Part shown: positions 9,263 through 18,340 of the stretch, piece after piece | How the letters are laid out: each line of letters begins with the position of its first letter | Position numbering within the stretch: the first letter of the stretch is position 1 | Source: Oceanobacter kriegii DSM 6294 | Lineage (GTDB): Bacteria; Pseudomonadota; Gammaproteobacteria; Pseudomonadales; Oceanobacteraceae | NCBI RefSeq assembly: GCF_000422845.1 | Contig: NZ_AUGV01000008.1 | Coordinates: forward strand, 62,001 to 126,000 | DNA length: 64,000 bases | Direction of reading: 5' to 3' | Notes under the pieces: generated by a model | The model's input: the letters and a program-made list of their open reading frames with translations, nothing else | Told to the model about the DNA's origin: nothing | The model's database searches: none | Position numbers and translations under genes: made by a program

Positions 9263-10576
9263 CTAGAACGCCAGCATTCTTGCCGGGGTATGTATCATTA
9301 TTTGGTCAATCTCTTGTTGGGTCAGGCCATTCTCCAACAATGTCGGAACAACAAAGTTGAGAATATGAGCCATACCTGCCCCCCCGTTTTCACGGGTTGA
9401 GTTGCGCATCCATACATCTGCACCCAGAACGATGCGGTCGCCATAACCCGCTTTTACGTATTGGTAAATGGCTGAGAAAGATACTGGATCATAGGTCGGG
9501 ACCAATCCGGCGGAAGTATCAGCCCAGGCATGCCCTGAGCCGAACAAATCAAATGAAAGCACATGCCCCTGATCCATGGCCCAGTACCCAAGGTCCAGGT
9601 TAGGCAGAAAGCCTTTAGGGTTTTTCATCAGGTCTCGATAGTGCATAGGACGTAGTAAGGTAGGAAAGTGCGAAATGATCATCCGGCCTTCAGGTACGCC
9701 AAAAGAATCCACCTTGCTGAAAAAAGCCCGAAATACCTCTTCCTTGAGCAAGTATGCGTGCAAAGTGATGGGAACTCCTGAGTTTCGGCTGATTGCTGCA
9801 GCGGCCTGCAACCCATTTAACAGCGGAATGTCTTCTGTTGCCTTAACCCCGAAATGTGAGCTTTCGGCCAGTAACTTGATATTTCCGCACTGGATTCCTG
9901 TATCACCGATACCCACTTCAATTTCGTGCTCAAAGAAGTCGGCGAGGCCGCTGACGGTCATTTGTTTATATTTCTTGGGAATCAAAACGTGAGAATTGAT
10001 CCCGGTACTCATGATTACATTGACGCCAGTTTCTTCGGACATTTGTCTGATTGTTAGTGGGTTGCCCCGCTCGTAGGTCGGGCTGCAATCCAGTATGGAT
10101 TGGCCCCCCAAGGCAGCAAAGTCCTTCAGCTCACCCATCATCAAGTTTTTGTCGAGCAGAAATTGGTCTGGGGCTGAGGCATAGAAATGCGTCAGGTAGT
10201 GCCGGTTTCTAAGTGTGATTGGGTTGCCTGGCTCCGGAAAGAATTGCTGTGGTACTTCGCCAGGGTCGCTCAGCATTGCCATTTCCTGAAGCGTTTCATC
10301 GTCAAACATGACCATGGCATCTTCTTCTGATGGCAAATAATCCCTCAGGACGTGCTCGTGCATGTCGGTAACACCGAGGTACTCAGGTGCCATAAGTCCG
10401 CGAACTGTACGAATGTTTTTTCCATTCCGGGCGGCGATAGGGGCTGGGAAAGCAACGCTTTTGGACGTGTTTACCGCCGTGGCGCATCCCGCTATACCCA
10501 AACCGCCTGCGGCTAATGCGAGCCCGCCACCGTATTGCAGGAATCGGCGTCTACTTTGTGTATTAACCTTGTTCAT
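9263..10576 (-). CDS. Phosphotriesterase-family metal-dependent hydrolase, Tat-exported lipoprotein
   Basis: 437 residues. The leader has a twin-arginine motif (SRRRFLQYGG), a hydrophobic core and a lipobox (GIAGC), suggesting Tat export and lipid anchoring. All six binuclear-metal ligands of the phosphotriesterase fold are visible in order: the HxH pair in TDMHEHV, the carbamylated Lys in GNIKLLAES, His in ITLHAY, His in MIISHF and Asp in LGADVWMR. It is therefore probably an active hydrolase acting outside the cytoplasm; lactones or esters are more usual natural substrates than phosphotriesters. The start MNKVNTQ is chosen for GAGGAAAG a few bases upstream; another ATG 15 bp out overlaps the stop of the M28 gene as ATGA. 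The two genes are translationally coupled. Confidence 0.88.
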   Translation of the reverse strand: MNKVNTQSRRRFLQYGGGLALAAGGLGIAGCATAVNTSKSVAFPAPIAARNGKNIRTVRGLMAPEYLGVTDMHEHVLRDYLPSEEDAMVMFDDETLQEMAMLSDPGEVPQQFFPEPGNPITLRNRHYLTHFYASAPDQFLLDKNLMMGELKDFAALGGQSILDCSPTYERGNPLTIRQMSEETGVNVIMSTGINSHVLIPKKYKQMTVSGLADFFEHEIEVGIGDTGIQCGNIKLLAESSHFGVKATEDIPLLNGLQAAAAISRNSGVPITLHAYLLKEEVFRAFFSKVDSFGVPEGRMIISHFPTLLRPMHYRDLMKNPKGFLPNLDLGYWAMDQGHVLSFDLFGSGHAWADTSAGLVPTYDPVSFSAIYQYVKAGYGDRIVLGADVWMRNSTRENGGAGMAHILNFVVPTLLENGLTQQEIDQIMIHTPARMLAF

Positions 10577-10587
10577 GTCCGCTTTCC

Positions 10588-12075
10588 TCATTGTTCCAGT
10601 AGTTTGTCTTTTTGGAATGTATCCACAGGGCTGTGGTGCATGGATTCAAGCAAATCGGCCAACAGCAGTGCCGTTGGCTGCAGCTCATCAAAGGCAACCT
10701 TGTCCAGCGTGTCTGCCATGTCGTACAGATAGGCGGGAACAGAAATCAGACTGACGACAGGGATATCGGTCAGCAATTGGATTACACCAACGTCAGTGGG
10801 GAGGCCGTAGTCGTCTGCGAAGACTGCAGTGGGAATTACCATTGATCGGTCGTATTGATGAGACTTCACTGCTCTGGCAGTCATATTCAATAGCGATGGT
10901 GAGGTGATGAATAAACGAGGCTCTACTTCCCCCGAGAGTGTTGCCTGGCCATCGGTTATTTCTACTTCTCGGGCGATATGTTCAACAGTGACATTCGCCA
11001 GTACGTTTAGGTTGTTCTCCAGAATAACCTTGGTGGCGAGGTCTTCGTGGGCTGCGTAGTCTGTGAAGTGTGTGTCCATGGTCACGAACATCATGCTTTT
11101 ATTTCGTTGGCTTTGCGGCTGTTGGGAGAAATACTTGGCGAGCGCCAGGACTTCTGCGACGCCACTAGCGTCTTCGACAGCACCGAAAAAACCGGAATCG
11201 TGGTGGGACTGCACCATCAGGATATCGTCCGTCTGACCTTTCAGGTGGCCAACAACGGTACGGTACTCGACTTCTTCTACCAGACCTTTCATGACGATTT
11301 TCGCCTGGGTGCCGGGGGATCGTTGGATCAGTGCTTTAAGGGTGTCTCCATCGCGTTTTGATAGCCATAATCCGGGAATGTCAAAGTGATAGTCTTCAGA
11401 AATAAAGTAGGAAATATCTTCATTGTAAAAACGGTTGCTATCGAAATAATTGCTCAATATTCCAATAAATCCTACTGCTCCACCTTCAATGGCAGATGCC
11501 ATATTGTAAGGATAGTTGTTGGGGGTGAAAGGGTTTAACTTTTCGATACCTTTTATGCTGTTTTCAGGGTCGTAAACGAAGCTTGAAACATCTTGTAGTA
11601 GCTCGGTATCAATATCCCCGAGAACTATGTCAGCAACAACAATTTTACCTTTTACATCCATGCCGCTTAAGTCTTTTGAATTTCCAACATAGACAATGTC
11701 GGCGTTCAGGCCTTTTTCAGGCGTGGAGAAAGAACCCGTTGTGCCATTGTAGAAAGTATGGCGCATATAAAACGAAGGGATCGTTTCATTGCCAAAGGAT
11801 AAACTCCAGTTTTCAATTCTCCACTGTTGGCTATTTCCTTTCAGAATATCTACATTCTCAAGACCAAACTCGGAAAACTTCCCTGAAATATAATTGGTGG
11901 TGTTTTTCATTGCTTGGCTACCAGTATGGCGAGAACCAAATCCAACGATATCCTCGATGTAGCTGTATATTTGACGATTGTCCGGCATACCAACTGGTTC
12001 CGAAAAGACACTCAAGGACATGAAAATACTAACTATCACCGCTGTGGTTTGTTGAATCGGCTTGTGTAGGTTCAT
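10588..12075 (-). CDS. M28 family zinc peptidase-like protein with PA domain insert
   Basis: 495 residues with a probable Sec signal peptide (MNLHKPIQQTTAVIVSIFMSLSVFS). A PA-like insert (about residues 110-220, GLNADIVYVGNSKDLSGMDVKGKIVVAD) precedes the M28 core. The first metal motif is VQSHHDSGFFGAVEDASGVAEVLALAKYF, which keeps His, Asp and the Asp before ASGVAE. The next motif, normally an EE pair (general base and ligand), reads VTMDTHFTDYAAHEDL, so the catalytic pair is missing or altered. A later DDYGLPTDVG segment could supply the next ligand. Activity is uncertain. GAGAGAAAATA precedes the ATG. It overlaps the phosphotriesterase gene by ATGA, so the two probably act together on an exported substrate. 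Confidence 0.82.
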   Translation of the reverse strand: MNLHKPIQQTTAVIVSIFMSLSVFSEPVGMPDNRQIYSYIEDIVGFGSRHTGSQAMKNTTNYISGKFSEFGLENVDILKGNSQQWRIENWSLSFGNETIPSFYMRHTFYNGTTGSFSTPEKGLNADIVYVGNSKDLSGMDVKGKIVVADIVLGDIDTELLQDVSSFVYDPENSIKGIEKLNPFTPNNYPYNMASAIEGGAVGFIGILSNYFDSNRFYNEDISYFISEDYHFDIPGLWLSKRDGDTLKALIQRSPGTQAKIVMKGLVEEVEYRTVVGHLKGQTDDILMVQSHHDSGFFGAVEDASGVAEVLALAKYFSQQPQSQRNKSMMFVTMDTHFTDYAAHEDLATKVILENNLNVLANVTVEHIAREVEITDGQATLSGEVEPRLFITSPSLLNMTARAVKSHQYDRSMVIPTAVFADDYGLPTDVGVIQLLTDIPVVSLISVPAYLYDMADTLDKVAFDELQPTALLLADLLESMHHSPVDTFQKDKLLEQ

Positions 12076-12449
12076 TATTTTCTCTCTGAAATATCATTGA
12101 TGCGTTATGAAGTGAGCGAGTTTTTTGTTGTGTTTTTCACCATATAGTCATCCCTTTTTAAAAGAAAGTGATTGATCGCTTTCTTTTTTGTGATTGGCAG
12201 GTTTTGTAGCGCTTTGGCCTGAATGACCATATTTATGCATCAGGGAATCGGAGTGAGCGGGGCCTCTTGGCGCCTATCTGTCCAAGGTGGAGTGCGGTTA
12301 TGTCGCCTGTAAACTTCGCTCAATTGAGCTGCTTGGGTAGCAGCTGGACAGGATGTTTAACGTAGTCAGGCTGCCACCCGTCTGGCGGCCTGGGATCACC
12401 TGCAAGCAGGTGGATGGAGGAGCCTCTCACGCCCCTCCTGTTGCACTGA
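12076..12449. other. Intergenic region with small hairpins, no gene
   Basis: About 370 bp. AAAGAAAG (12161-12168) pairs with CTTTCTTT (12179-12186), followed by TTT on the + strand: a weak bidirectional terminator-like structure. CACCTG/CAGGTG near 12390-12410 and GGAGG/CCTCC near 12416-12440 form further small stems just past the 3' end of the symporter gene. No protein-like frame. Confidence 0.4.
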
Positions 12450-13799
12450 TCAGTGCTTGTCGAAGTATTCGCGAGTCAGCTTGAACACCACCGGACTTAA
12501 CAACGCCAGTGCCACCAGGTTCGGCAGCGCCATCATGGCGTTGAGGGTGTCGGCCAACAGCCAGACGGTATCCAGACTCACCACGGTGCCTACTGGCACG
12601 GCAACGATCCACAGCACCCGGAATGGTCGAATGGCTTTAACGCCAAACAGGTATTCCGCGCAGCGTTCGCCGTACAGGCTCCAGCCCAAAATGGTGGTGA
12701 AGGCAAACACCGCCAGCGCAATCGCCACCAGATAATTCCCCACACCCGGCAAGGCCGTTGCGAAAGCAGCCGACGTCAATGCAGCACCGGAGACGCCGGA
12801 TGTCCACTCACCGGAAGTGATGATCACCAGACCGGTAATGGAACAAATGACGATGGTGTCGATGAAGGTGCCCAGCATTGCAATCAGGCCCTGACGGATC
12901 GGGTCCTTGGTTTGTGACGCCGCGTGTGCGATTGGCGCTGAACCCAAACCGGCTTCGTTGGAAAACACACCGCGCGCCACACCAAAGCGAATCGCCGCCC
13001 ATACCGCAGCACCGGCAAAACCGCCTTCCGCAGCCGATTCGGTAAAGGCATAGGTGAAAATCAGCTCCAGCGCGTGGGGAATTTCAGCCGAGTTAATCGC
13101 CAGTACGATCAGACCAATCACCAGATAGCCCAGCGCCATCAATGGCACCAGAGCACCCGCAACCGAGCCAATGCGCTTGATGCCGCCCAGCAGTACCGCA
13201 GCCGTCAGCACCATCAATACCAATCCGGTTGCCCATGCAGGCACCGAGAAGTTAGCTTCCAACACTGAGGCAACCGAGTTGGATTGCACGGTATTGCCAA
13301 TACCAAAACCGGCAATGGTGCCGAAGATGGCGAAGGCGGCACCCATCCAGGCCCAGTTCTTACCCAAACCATTCTTGATGTAGTACATCGGGCCACCAAC
13401 GTGGTTGCCTTCTTCATCTACCTCGCGGTATTTCACCGCCAGCACGGCTTCGGAGTATTTGGTCGCCATACCCACCAGTGCTGTACACCACATCCAGAAC
13501 AAGGCACCCGGACCACCCAGGAATACCGCGGTGGCCACACCGGCGATGTTACCGGTGCCCACGGTCGCCGACATGGCGGTCATCAGCGCCTGAAACGGGG
13601 AAATATCCCCCTGTTGTTTTTCGCCCTCAGGGGCATTGCGGCCACTCCACATCAGGCTGAACCCTGTGCCCAGCTTGCGGATTGGCATCAGCCGTAATCC
13701 CAGTTGCAGGAACAAGCCCACACCCAGAATCAGCACCAGCATCATGGGGCCCCAAACAATACCGTTTACGGCTCCCACCCATTCGTTAAACAGCTCCAT
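12450..13799 (-). CDS. Sodium:alanine symporter, AGCS family (AlsT-like)
   Basis: 449 residues and about 11 membrane helices, the usual size of AGCS carriers that take up alanine or glycine with Na+. Hallmark segments: SPFQALMTAMSATVGTGNIAGVATA, GGPGALFWMWCTALVGMATKYSEAVLAVKYRE, GGPMYYIKNGLG, FGVARGVFSNEAGLGSAPIAHAAS and FAFTTILGWSLYGERC. The gene stands alone, divergent from the binding protein at 14297. A glycine riboswitch is common before such genes; I looked in the 5' region and did not find its conserved core. Confidence 0.95.
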   Translation of the reverse strand: MELFNEWVGAVNGIVWGPMMLVLILGVGLFLQLGLRLMPIRKLGTGFSLMWSGRNAPEGEKQQGDISPFQALMTAMSATVGTGNIAGVATAVFLGGPGALFWMWCTALVGMATKYSEAVLAVKYREVDEEGNHVGGPMYYIKNGLGKNWAWMGAAFAIFGTIAGFGIGNTVQSNSVASVLEANFSVPAWATGLVLMVLTAAVLLGGIKRIGSVAGALVPLMALGYLVIGLIVLAINSAEIPHALELIFTYAFTESAAEGGFAGAAVWAAIRFGVARGVFSNEAGLGSAPIAHAASQTKDPIRQGLIAMLGTFIDTIVICSITGLVIITSGEWTSGVSGAALTSAAFATALPGVGNYLVAIALAVFAFTTILGWSLYGERCAEYLFGVKAIRPFRVLWIVAVPVGTVVSLDTVWLLADTLNAMMALPNLVALALLSPVVFKLTREYFDKH

Positions 13800-14296
13800 T
13801 TAACAGTCCTTATCATTATTGGTTTGTCTTGGGACCTTTTGAACAACCCGGTGCCCGCTCTGGATGACAGAGCTGTGCAGGGTTATTCAGATAGTCCCTT
13901 GCTTCCAGCGTGACGGGCCAAACCAGAAGACCATTCAATTTTAGCCAAATAGATACAGACCTTTTCTCTGAATAAACGCATAAAACAGGCGAAAGTCCTT
14001 CAAGTGATGACGGTCTGCTTCATTAAGTTCATCGCTGCAATCGGGCTTTGTTTTTATAGGGTATTTTTGCCGTTTGGGTGTTTTATTCGCGAACAAGCAG
14101 GGCTCCCTCTATCCGAACATCGGCCTCTGGATCAGCCATAGCGGGCTGTGGGGCGTATTCTTTGCAACCAGCAGCTGACGAAATTGATATATATGGCACC
14201 AGCAATATCATCCTTGCGTCAGACGGTTTTCCCTTAACCTGTAGCAACAATAATAAAAGCAGCGCCACATTTGCCGGTGTGGCCACAGGACAGGGT
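13800..14296. other. Divergent intergenic region, no gene recognised
   Basis: About 500 bp between the symporter and the binding-protein gene. One short hairpin, GCTCTG-gatga-CAGAGC at 13857-13873, lies in the symporter leader. The frame of the downstream gene stays open here, but without a binding site or signal-peptide logic, so it is treated as untranslated. Promoters of both genes are expected; none was confidently located. Confidence 0.4.
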
Positions 14297-15550
14297 ATGA
14301 ACACTTCTTTGAAACTGATCGCCGCGACGGCACTGCTGTTGGGTGCCACAGCCACATGGGCTGCCGACACCATCAAACTGGGGCTCAACTATCCCCTCAG
14401 TGGTCGCTACAAATCCCACGGTTTTGCCCAGGCAGAAGGGGCCTTGTTGGCCATTACCGAAATCAATGCGCAAGGCGGGGTGTTGGGTAAGCAACTGGAG
14501 TTGCTGACGACCGATACCAACTTCGATCCGGCACGCGTGGCGGGTAACGTCAGCGAGTTGGTATCGCAGGGGGCGCAAATGATCATGGGCGGTGTTTCCA
14601 GCGAAGTGTCCCGTGCCACCGGGCGTGAGGCCCAGCGCCACGGTGTGCCGTACTTTGCGGTGCAAGCCTATGCCAATGAACTGACTGGCAAGCGTGGCCA
14701 CAAGTTGTTCTTTCGGGAAAATCAGAGTGCCCGTATGTCGGCTGCGGCATTGGCCAGCGTGATGGCTGATTCCCTGCAAGGCAAAACCTTCTTCTACATC
14801 ACCGCCAGTGGCCCGTGGGGCACTTCTACCGAAGACTCCATGCGGCGCTTTACCAACACCGGCGATCGTGGCCAGCACGCCAGTATTCCCACCCAATACC
14901 CCAAGCCTCGCAAACAAGATCTGGAGATGGCACTGGCAGCCGCTGATAACTCCGGTGCCGATGTACTGGTGCTGATCCAGTTCGGACGAGACCTTGCCAA
15001 TATGTTGCAGCACGCCCGTCAGCTGGGCTTGCATGAGCGGATGACCATTGTGGTTCCCACGCTCGATCTGGAAACCGCTCAGGAAATAGGGGCATCGGCG
15101 TTAACCGGAGTGCTGGCCACCATGCCGTGGAGCTGGAATGCCCCGGCCAAATTCGGCTATCAGCGCGGTCAGGCATTCGTCGATGCCTATAGTACGCTGT
15201 ACCAGCACCGCCCGTCGGCAGCAGCGGCCTCCGCCTATTCGGTGGTGTACCAGTACGTGGACGCGGTCAGACGGGCAAAATCGGTATCACCCAAGCGTGT
15301 GGTCAAAGCGTTGGAAGGACATCGCTATCAGCTGTTAAAAGGAGAACAGCAATGGCGCAGCTTCGACCATCAGAACGAGCAGTCCGTGCTGGTGGTGCGG
15401 GGCAAACCAAGGGCCGACGTATTGAAAGGTGCTTACCGCAGCGATTTCTTCGAAATTCTGGCCGAAGTTCCCGCCAGTCAGGTCGTGCCTGACTACAACG
15501 AGTGGCTGGCCGAACGTCAGGACTACGGCAAGCCGACGACCTTGCAGTAA
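14297..15550 (+). CDS. ABC transporter substrate-binding protein, branched-chain amino acid type
   Basis: 417 residues. The start at MNTSLKLIAATALLLGATATWA-AD is chosen because it begins a proper Sec signal peptide and has AGGACAGGG just upstream, although the frame is open 73 codons further. The mature protein has the type-I periplasmic fold of the Leu/Ile/Val/amide binding family (Peripla_BP_6): IKLGLNYPLSGRYKSHGFAQAEGALLAITEIN, NAQGGVLGKQLELLTTDTNFDPARV and MGGVSSEVSRA. No permease or ATPase gene is beside it, so it is an orphan receptor here. It could serve a remote ABC system or a sensory system. Ligand unknown. Confidence 0.87.
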   Translation: MNTSLKLIAATALLLGATATWAADTIKLGLNYPLSGRYKSHGFAQAEGALLAITEINAQGGVLGKQLELLTTDTNFDPARVAGNVSELVSQGAQMIMGGVSSEVSRATGREAQRHGVPYFAVQAYANELTGKRGHKLFFRENQSARMSAAALASVMADSLQGKTFFYITASGPWGTSTEDSMRRFTNTGDRGQHASIPTQYPKPRKQDLEMALAAADNSGADVLVLIQFGRDLANMLQHARQLGLHERMTIVVPTLDLETAQEIGASALTGVLATMPWSWNAPAKFGYQRGQAFVDAYSTLYQHRPSAAAASAYSVVYQYVDAVRRAKSVSPKRVVKALEGHRYQLLKGEQQWRSFDHQNEQSVLVVRGKPRADVLKGAYRSDFFEILAEVPASQVVPDYNEWLAERQDYGKPTTLQ

Positions 15551-15555
15551 ACAGC

Positions 15556-15618
15556 CTGGGGCGTCTGTACCTGCACAAGCACGCAGAGGCCCGAGCAGGT
15601 GCGAAATGAAATAGATGC
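15556..15618. repeat. Imperfect stem-loop between the binding protein and NYN genes
   Basis: TGGGGCGTCT (15557-15566) can pair with AGATGCCCCA near 15613-15622, and the inner ACCTGC pairs with GCAGGT. No T-run follows. It may be a REP-like element or an mRNA 3' structure. Confidence 0.45.
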
Positions 15619-15685
15619 CCCAAGAGTTCGCCAGCGGCGGCTGGCTGTGGTTGGATACAGGGAACACCGAATCAACGAGCCAGCC

Positions 15686-16159
15686 ATGACCACCGTCGCC
15701 ATCTTCGTAGACGTTCAAAACGTCTACTACACCACCCGCAGCGCCTTCAAACGCAACTTCAACTACAACCGCTTCTGGGCCCAGGTCACCGATGGCCGCG
15801 AAGTGATCAAAGCCGTGGCCTATGCCACCGACCGTGGCGACCCCAAACAGCGGGAATTCCAGAACATACTGCGGGCCATTGGTTTTGACGTACGCCTGAA
15901 GCCCTTTATTCAACGCTCCGACGGTTCCGCCAAAGGCGATTGGGACGTCGGCATTACCATTGATGCACTGGAATACGGCTCTGAAGCCGATGTGGTGGTA
16001 CTGGTATCGGGTGACGGCGACTTCGATTTACTGGCCAACAAACTGCGAGTGGGTAAAGGCAAACAGGTAGAGGTCTATGGCGTCACCAAACTCACAGCTT
16101 CGTCGCTGATTAACGCCGCCAGCGAGTTTTACCCGATTGAGGGTGGGTTGTTGTTGTAA
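15686..16159 (+). CDS. NYN domain protein (LabA/DUF88-like, PIN-fold)
   Basis: 157 residues. Starts MTTVAIFVDVQNVYYTTR; the frame extends 29 codons upstream through a stem-loop region and is not used. The conserved acidic residues of the NYN/LabA fold are all present: FVDVQN (first Asp and Asn), KGDWDVGITIDAL (Asp pair) and VVLVSGDGDFDLLANKLR (SGDGDF motif). This fold is related to PIN nucleases, so a metal-dependent RNase role is likely but unproven. Single gene; no partner visible. Confidence 0.87.
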   Translation: MTTVAIFVDVQNVYYTTRSAFKRNFNYNRFWAQVTDGREVIKAVAYATDRGDPKQREFQNILRAIGFDVRLKPFIQRSDGSAKGDWDVGITIDALEYGSEADVVVLVSGDGDFDLLANKLRVGKGKQVEVYGVTKLTASSLINAASEFYPIEGGLLL

Positions 16160-16371
16160 GTCGAATGGATGAGCCTTTTGGGGGTTGCACGGTATATCGC
16201 GAGCGACGGATCAAACAGATAAAATTTAGGAGAAGCATTTTCCGTTCGGCTGGCAACGTATCCTTGAAATCATGGGTTTTTATACGATTTCTGAGTTAAT
16301 GCCAAGATAGGTACTTATTTGTTGAGGTAGTATTCGAAGAACTCTAAATGACACGCATCAATGGAATGGAT

Positions 16372-16875
16372 ATGAATAAAATAGCAGTTATTTCGTTAAT
16401 AGTGCTCGGTCTCAGTGGATGTTCGACAATACCCGGTCATTTATCTGGGGAAAGCAAAATTAAAGATTATGAGGATATCACTACCCGTCCATCGGACATT
16501 GCCTTGTCTCTTGTTGGAGAATGGAGAAGTGTTCAACCATACGAAGGTGGTGGTTCGCACGAGAGCATCGAGTTACTTAGGCCTGACGGAACGTTTATCA
16601 CGACGTTCAAAAAGGAATATCCTGATGGAACGACAAGCGAATCAACAGAATACGGATTATGGGCTGTTAGTGGAGATATATACCATAGTTTCACACTGGG
16701 GCAGATCAAGAATGGGGCTATGAAGCCTGCGCAACCTCTAGGCCCGGAGTTAGGCGCGGCGTATAGAATTCTTAAGCTCGAAGCTGATCTCTTTGTTTAT
16801 CAATCGGCTGAGACAGGGAATATATATAATTCGAAGAGAATAAAGAGCAAAAACCAGACCACCAAATCTCCATGA
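16372..16875 (+). CDS. Hypothetical lipoprotein
   Basis: 167 residues beginning MNKIAVISLIVLGLSGCSTI, a type II signal peptide with lipobox LSGC. GGA lies 6 bp before the chosen ATG; two in-frame ATGs at 16348 and 16366 are alternatives. The body has beta-rich segments (VGEWRSVQPYEGGGSHESIELLRPDGTFITTFKKEY and YGLWAVSGDIYHSF) reminiscent of small lipocalin-like or 'threshold' lipoproteins, where GEWR and LLRPDGTF are typical. Family not assigned. The gene is noticeably more AT-rich than its neighbours. Confidence 0.72.
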   Translation: MNKIAVISLIVLGLSGCSTIPGHLSGESKIKDYEDITTRPSDIALSLVGEWRSVQPYEGGGSHESIELLRPDGTFITTFKKEYPDGTTSESTEYGLWAVSGDIYHSFTLGQIKNGAMKPAQPLGPELGAAYRILKLEADLFVYQSAETGNIYNSKRIKSKNQTTKSP

Positions 16876-16954
16876 TGGCCTGGCCGTTTTTTCTTGCCTG
16901 TTTCCAACGGCTTTCTTGCAACTGTTAAAGCCGTAGTTTTACAGGCGCACTCTT

Positions 16955-17698
16955 TTACAAGTGCACTTTAATAATCGCGCTGACGGTATCTTCGTCGAAT
17001 TCGGTACCGTACTTGTTGTGCCATGAGCTGACTTCTACGCCTACTTTGACCTTGTTGTCGTAGCCCAGCATTGGGCCGAGGTTATAGGTCAGCTGCGGAT
17101 TGAAGTTAAAGCTGGCTTTGTGGTCGTCGGCACCGGTGGAGTAGTCGATGTAGCCTTCCAGTGCGGCGTTACCCCACGAAGCACCGTAGGTGAGGGTGAT
17201 CTGGTGATCGTTTTCGACGTCGTTGTCGTTTTTGCAGTAGTACCAGGTGGCGCTGGCGTAGTTCATGCCCGGAATGGCCAAATCGGCTCCAACGCCGTAG
17301 AGGTAGTTGTCCTGGCTGAAGCCGGAGGAGGTGGAGCCGGATTCTACGGTGAAGGCGAGGTTGACGGTTTTGATGATGCTGTCGTCGAATTTGGCGACGT
17401 AGAACTTGGGTGAAAATTCACTGTAGGTGGCGCGGAAGTTGTCGTCGCCCTGATCGCGGTCCATAAAGAAGAACAGTCCGCCCCAGCTGTAACCGGACAC
17501 GTGTTCAACCGTGTAGGTGGTGAGGCCGTAGTCCTTGTTGGTTTGTGGCCAGTCGTTGGTGTCCACTTTGAAGTCGCCGCCCATCAGCACGGAAATGCTG
17601 TTGTCGGAAAAATAGCGTTCGGCGTGGGCTGCGGGCATGGTTGCGGCGGCTGCGGTGCTGGCGGCAAGGGCCATGATCAGTGTGCGTTTGTTCATCAT
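16955..17698 (-). CDS. Tsx/OmpK-like nucleoside-specific outer membrane channel
   Basis: 247 residues with a signal peptide ending AAHA-ER. The mature protein has the features of the Channel_Tsx family: YFSDNSISVLMGGDF, a Tsx-like VEHVSGYSWGGLFFFMDRDQGDD, FSPKFYVAKFDDSIIK and a C-terminal strand ending VSAIIKVHL. Tsx channels pass nucleosides through the outer membrane. The functional link is strong because two RutR-type palindromes, spaced exactly as in front of the xanthine permease gene, lie 72-126 bp upstream. I infer it is the outer-membrane entry step of the purine system in this window. Confidence 0.87.
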   Translation of the reverse strand: MMNKRTLIMALAASTAAAATMPAAHAERYFSDNSISVLMGGDFKVDTNDWPQTNKDYGLTTYTVEHVSGYSWGGLFFFMDRDQGDDNFRATYSEFSPKFYVAKFDDSIIKTVNLAFTVESGSTSSGFSQDNYLYGVGADLAIPGMNYASATWYYCKNDNDVENDHQITLTYGASWGNAALEGYIDYSTGADDHKASFNFNPQLTYNLGPMLGYDNKVKVGVEVSSWHNKYGTEFDEDTVSAIIKVHL

Positions 17699-17769
17699 CT
17701 TCTCTCTTTTACCTCTGTCTCTTTCAGTTAAATGATTAGGTCGCGGGTCGGGATTTTATGGTGCTAAAC

Positions 17770-17785
17770 CTGACCGAGTGGACAA
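17770..17785. promoter_or_regulatory. RutR-type operator, tsx proximal site
   Basis: CTGACCGAGTGGACAA matches TTGACCANNTGGTCAA at 11 of 14 defined positions. It lies 71 bp upstream of the tsx start, and its partner site begins 39 bp further out. Confidence 0.6.
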
Positions 17786-17808
17786 CTGGCGTTTGAGATA
17801 GCAATTAG

Positions 17809-17824
17809 CTGACCACTTGGGCAG
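17809..17824. promoter_or_regulatory. RutR-type operator, tsx distal site
   Basis: CTGACCACTTGGGCAG matches the E. coli RutR consensus at 11 of 14 positions. Its start is exactly 39 bp from the proximal site, the same spacing as the xanP pair. Confidence 0.6.
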
Positions 17825-17994
17825 AAAATTTCCATGCAGCAAGAAAACAAGAGCAATCGACGGCTTTGGCCGATGGGATCAGGGTGGATTGCCTGAGTCA
17901 GATCAGTCTGGCGGTGAGCGTATGCAATGGCATTGATGTGCTGCGGGGCGTGTGTGGTTGGGCTGTTTACTTGGCGTGACGTAAATTAGTGCGC

Positions 17995-18010
17995 CTGACC
18001 ATGTGGTCAG
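17995..18010. promoter_or_regulatory. RutR-type operator, isolated site
   Basis: CTGACCATGTGGTCAG is a perfect inner palindrome (TGACCA/TGGTCA). It lies about 300 bp from tsx and about 330 bp before the iron operon, so its target is unclear. Confidence 0.6.
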
Positions 18011-18199
18011 CACTGTGCTGGCGCAGCGATTTCAGTGTTCCCTGGTGTGATCAGAAAATGCACTGGGGCGTCGCTTCCGTGAACGGGGCCGCTGTTTTCA
18101 GTGACAATTGACGTGCAGAAGCAGAACCCGGGTTCTGGAGCGGTTGATGTGCGACGGTTTTTTGGTCAAGAGCTCTATTGCGGTCTTGTGACACCAATT

Positions 18200-18218
18200 G
18201 AGAATCAATATCATTGTT
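18200..18218 (+). promoter_or_regulatory. Fur box before the iron ABC operon
   Basis: GAGAATCAATATCATTGTT matches the 19-bp Fur consensus GATAATGATAATCATTATC at about 13 positions. It sits 123 bp before the first gene of an Fe(III) ABC operon, so iron repression is the natural reading. Confidence 0.7.
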
Positions 18219-18340
18219 CACATTAACAGCTTCTCGACCTTTGATTGGTTTACACTTGCAAGCTGTCAGTCGGTTTCAGTGTTGTGGGCCTGCCCTGATG
18301 CTGGGGAATTCATTCATAAAAGAATCAAATCAGGATAGTT

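Larger units (their letters stand above)
17699..18340. other. 640-bp regulatory region between tsx and the iron operon
   Basis: No gene. It holds the three RutR-type palindromes and the Fur box listed separately, so it appears to be a shared control region for purine uptake (leftwards) and iron uptake (rightwards). Confidence 0.55.

Noticed and set aside
13800-13930. Possible glycine riboswitch before the AGCS symporter
   Set aside because: The conserved core elements and paired aptamer layout were not found.
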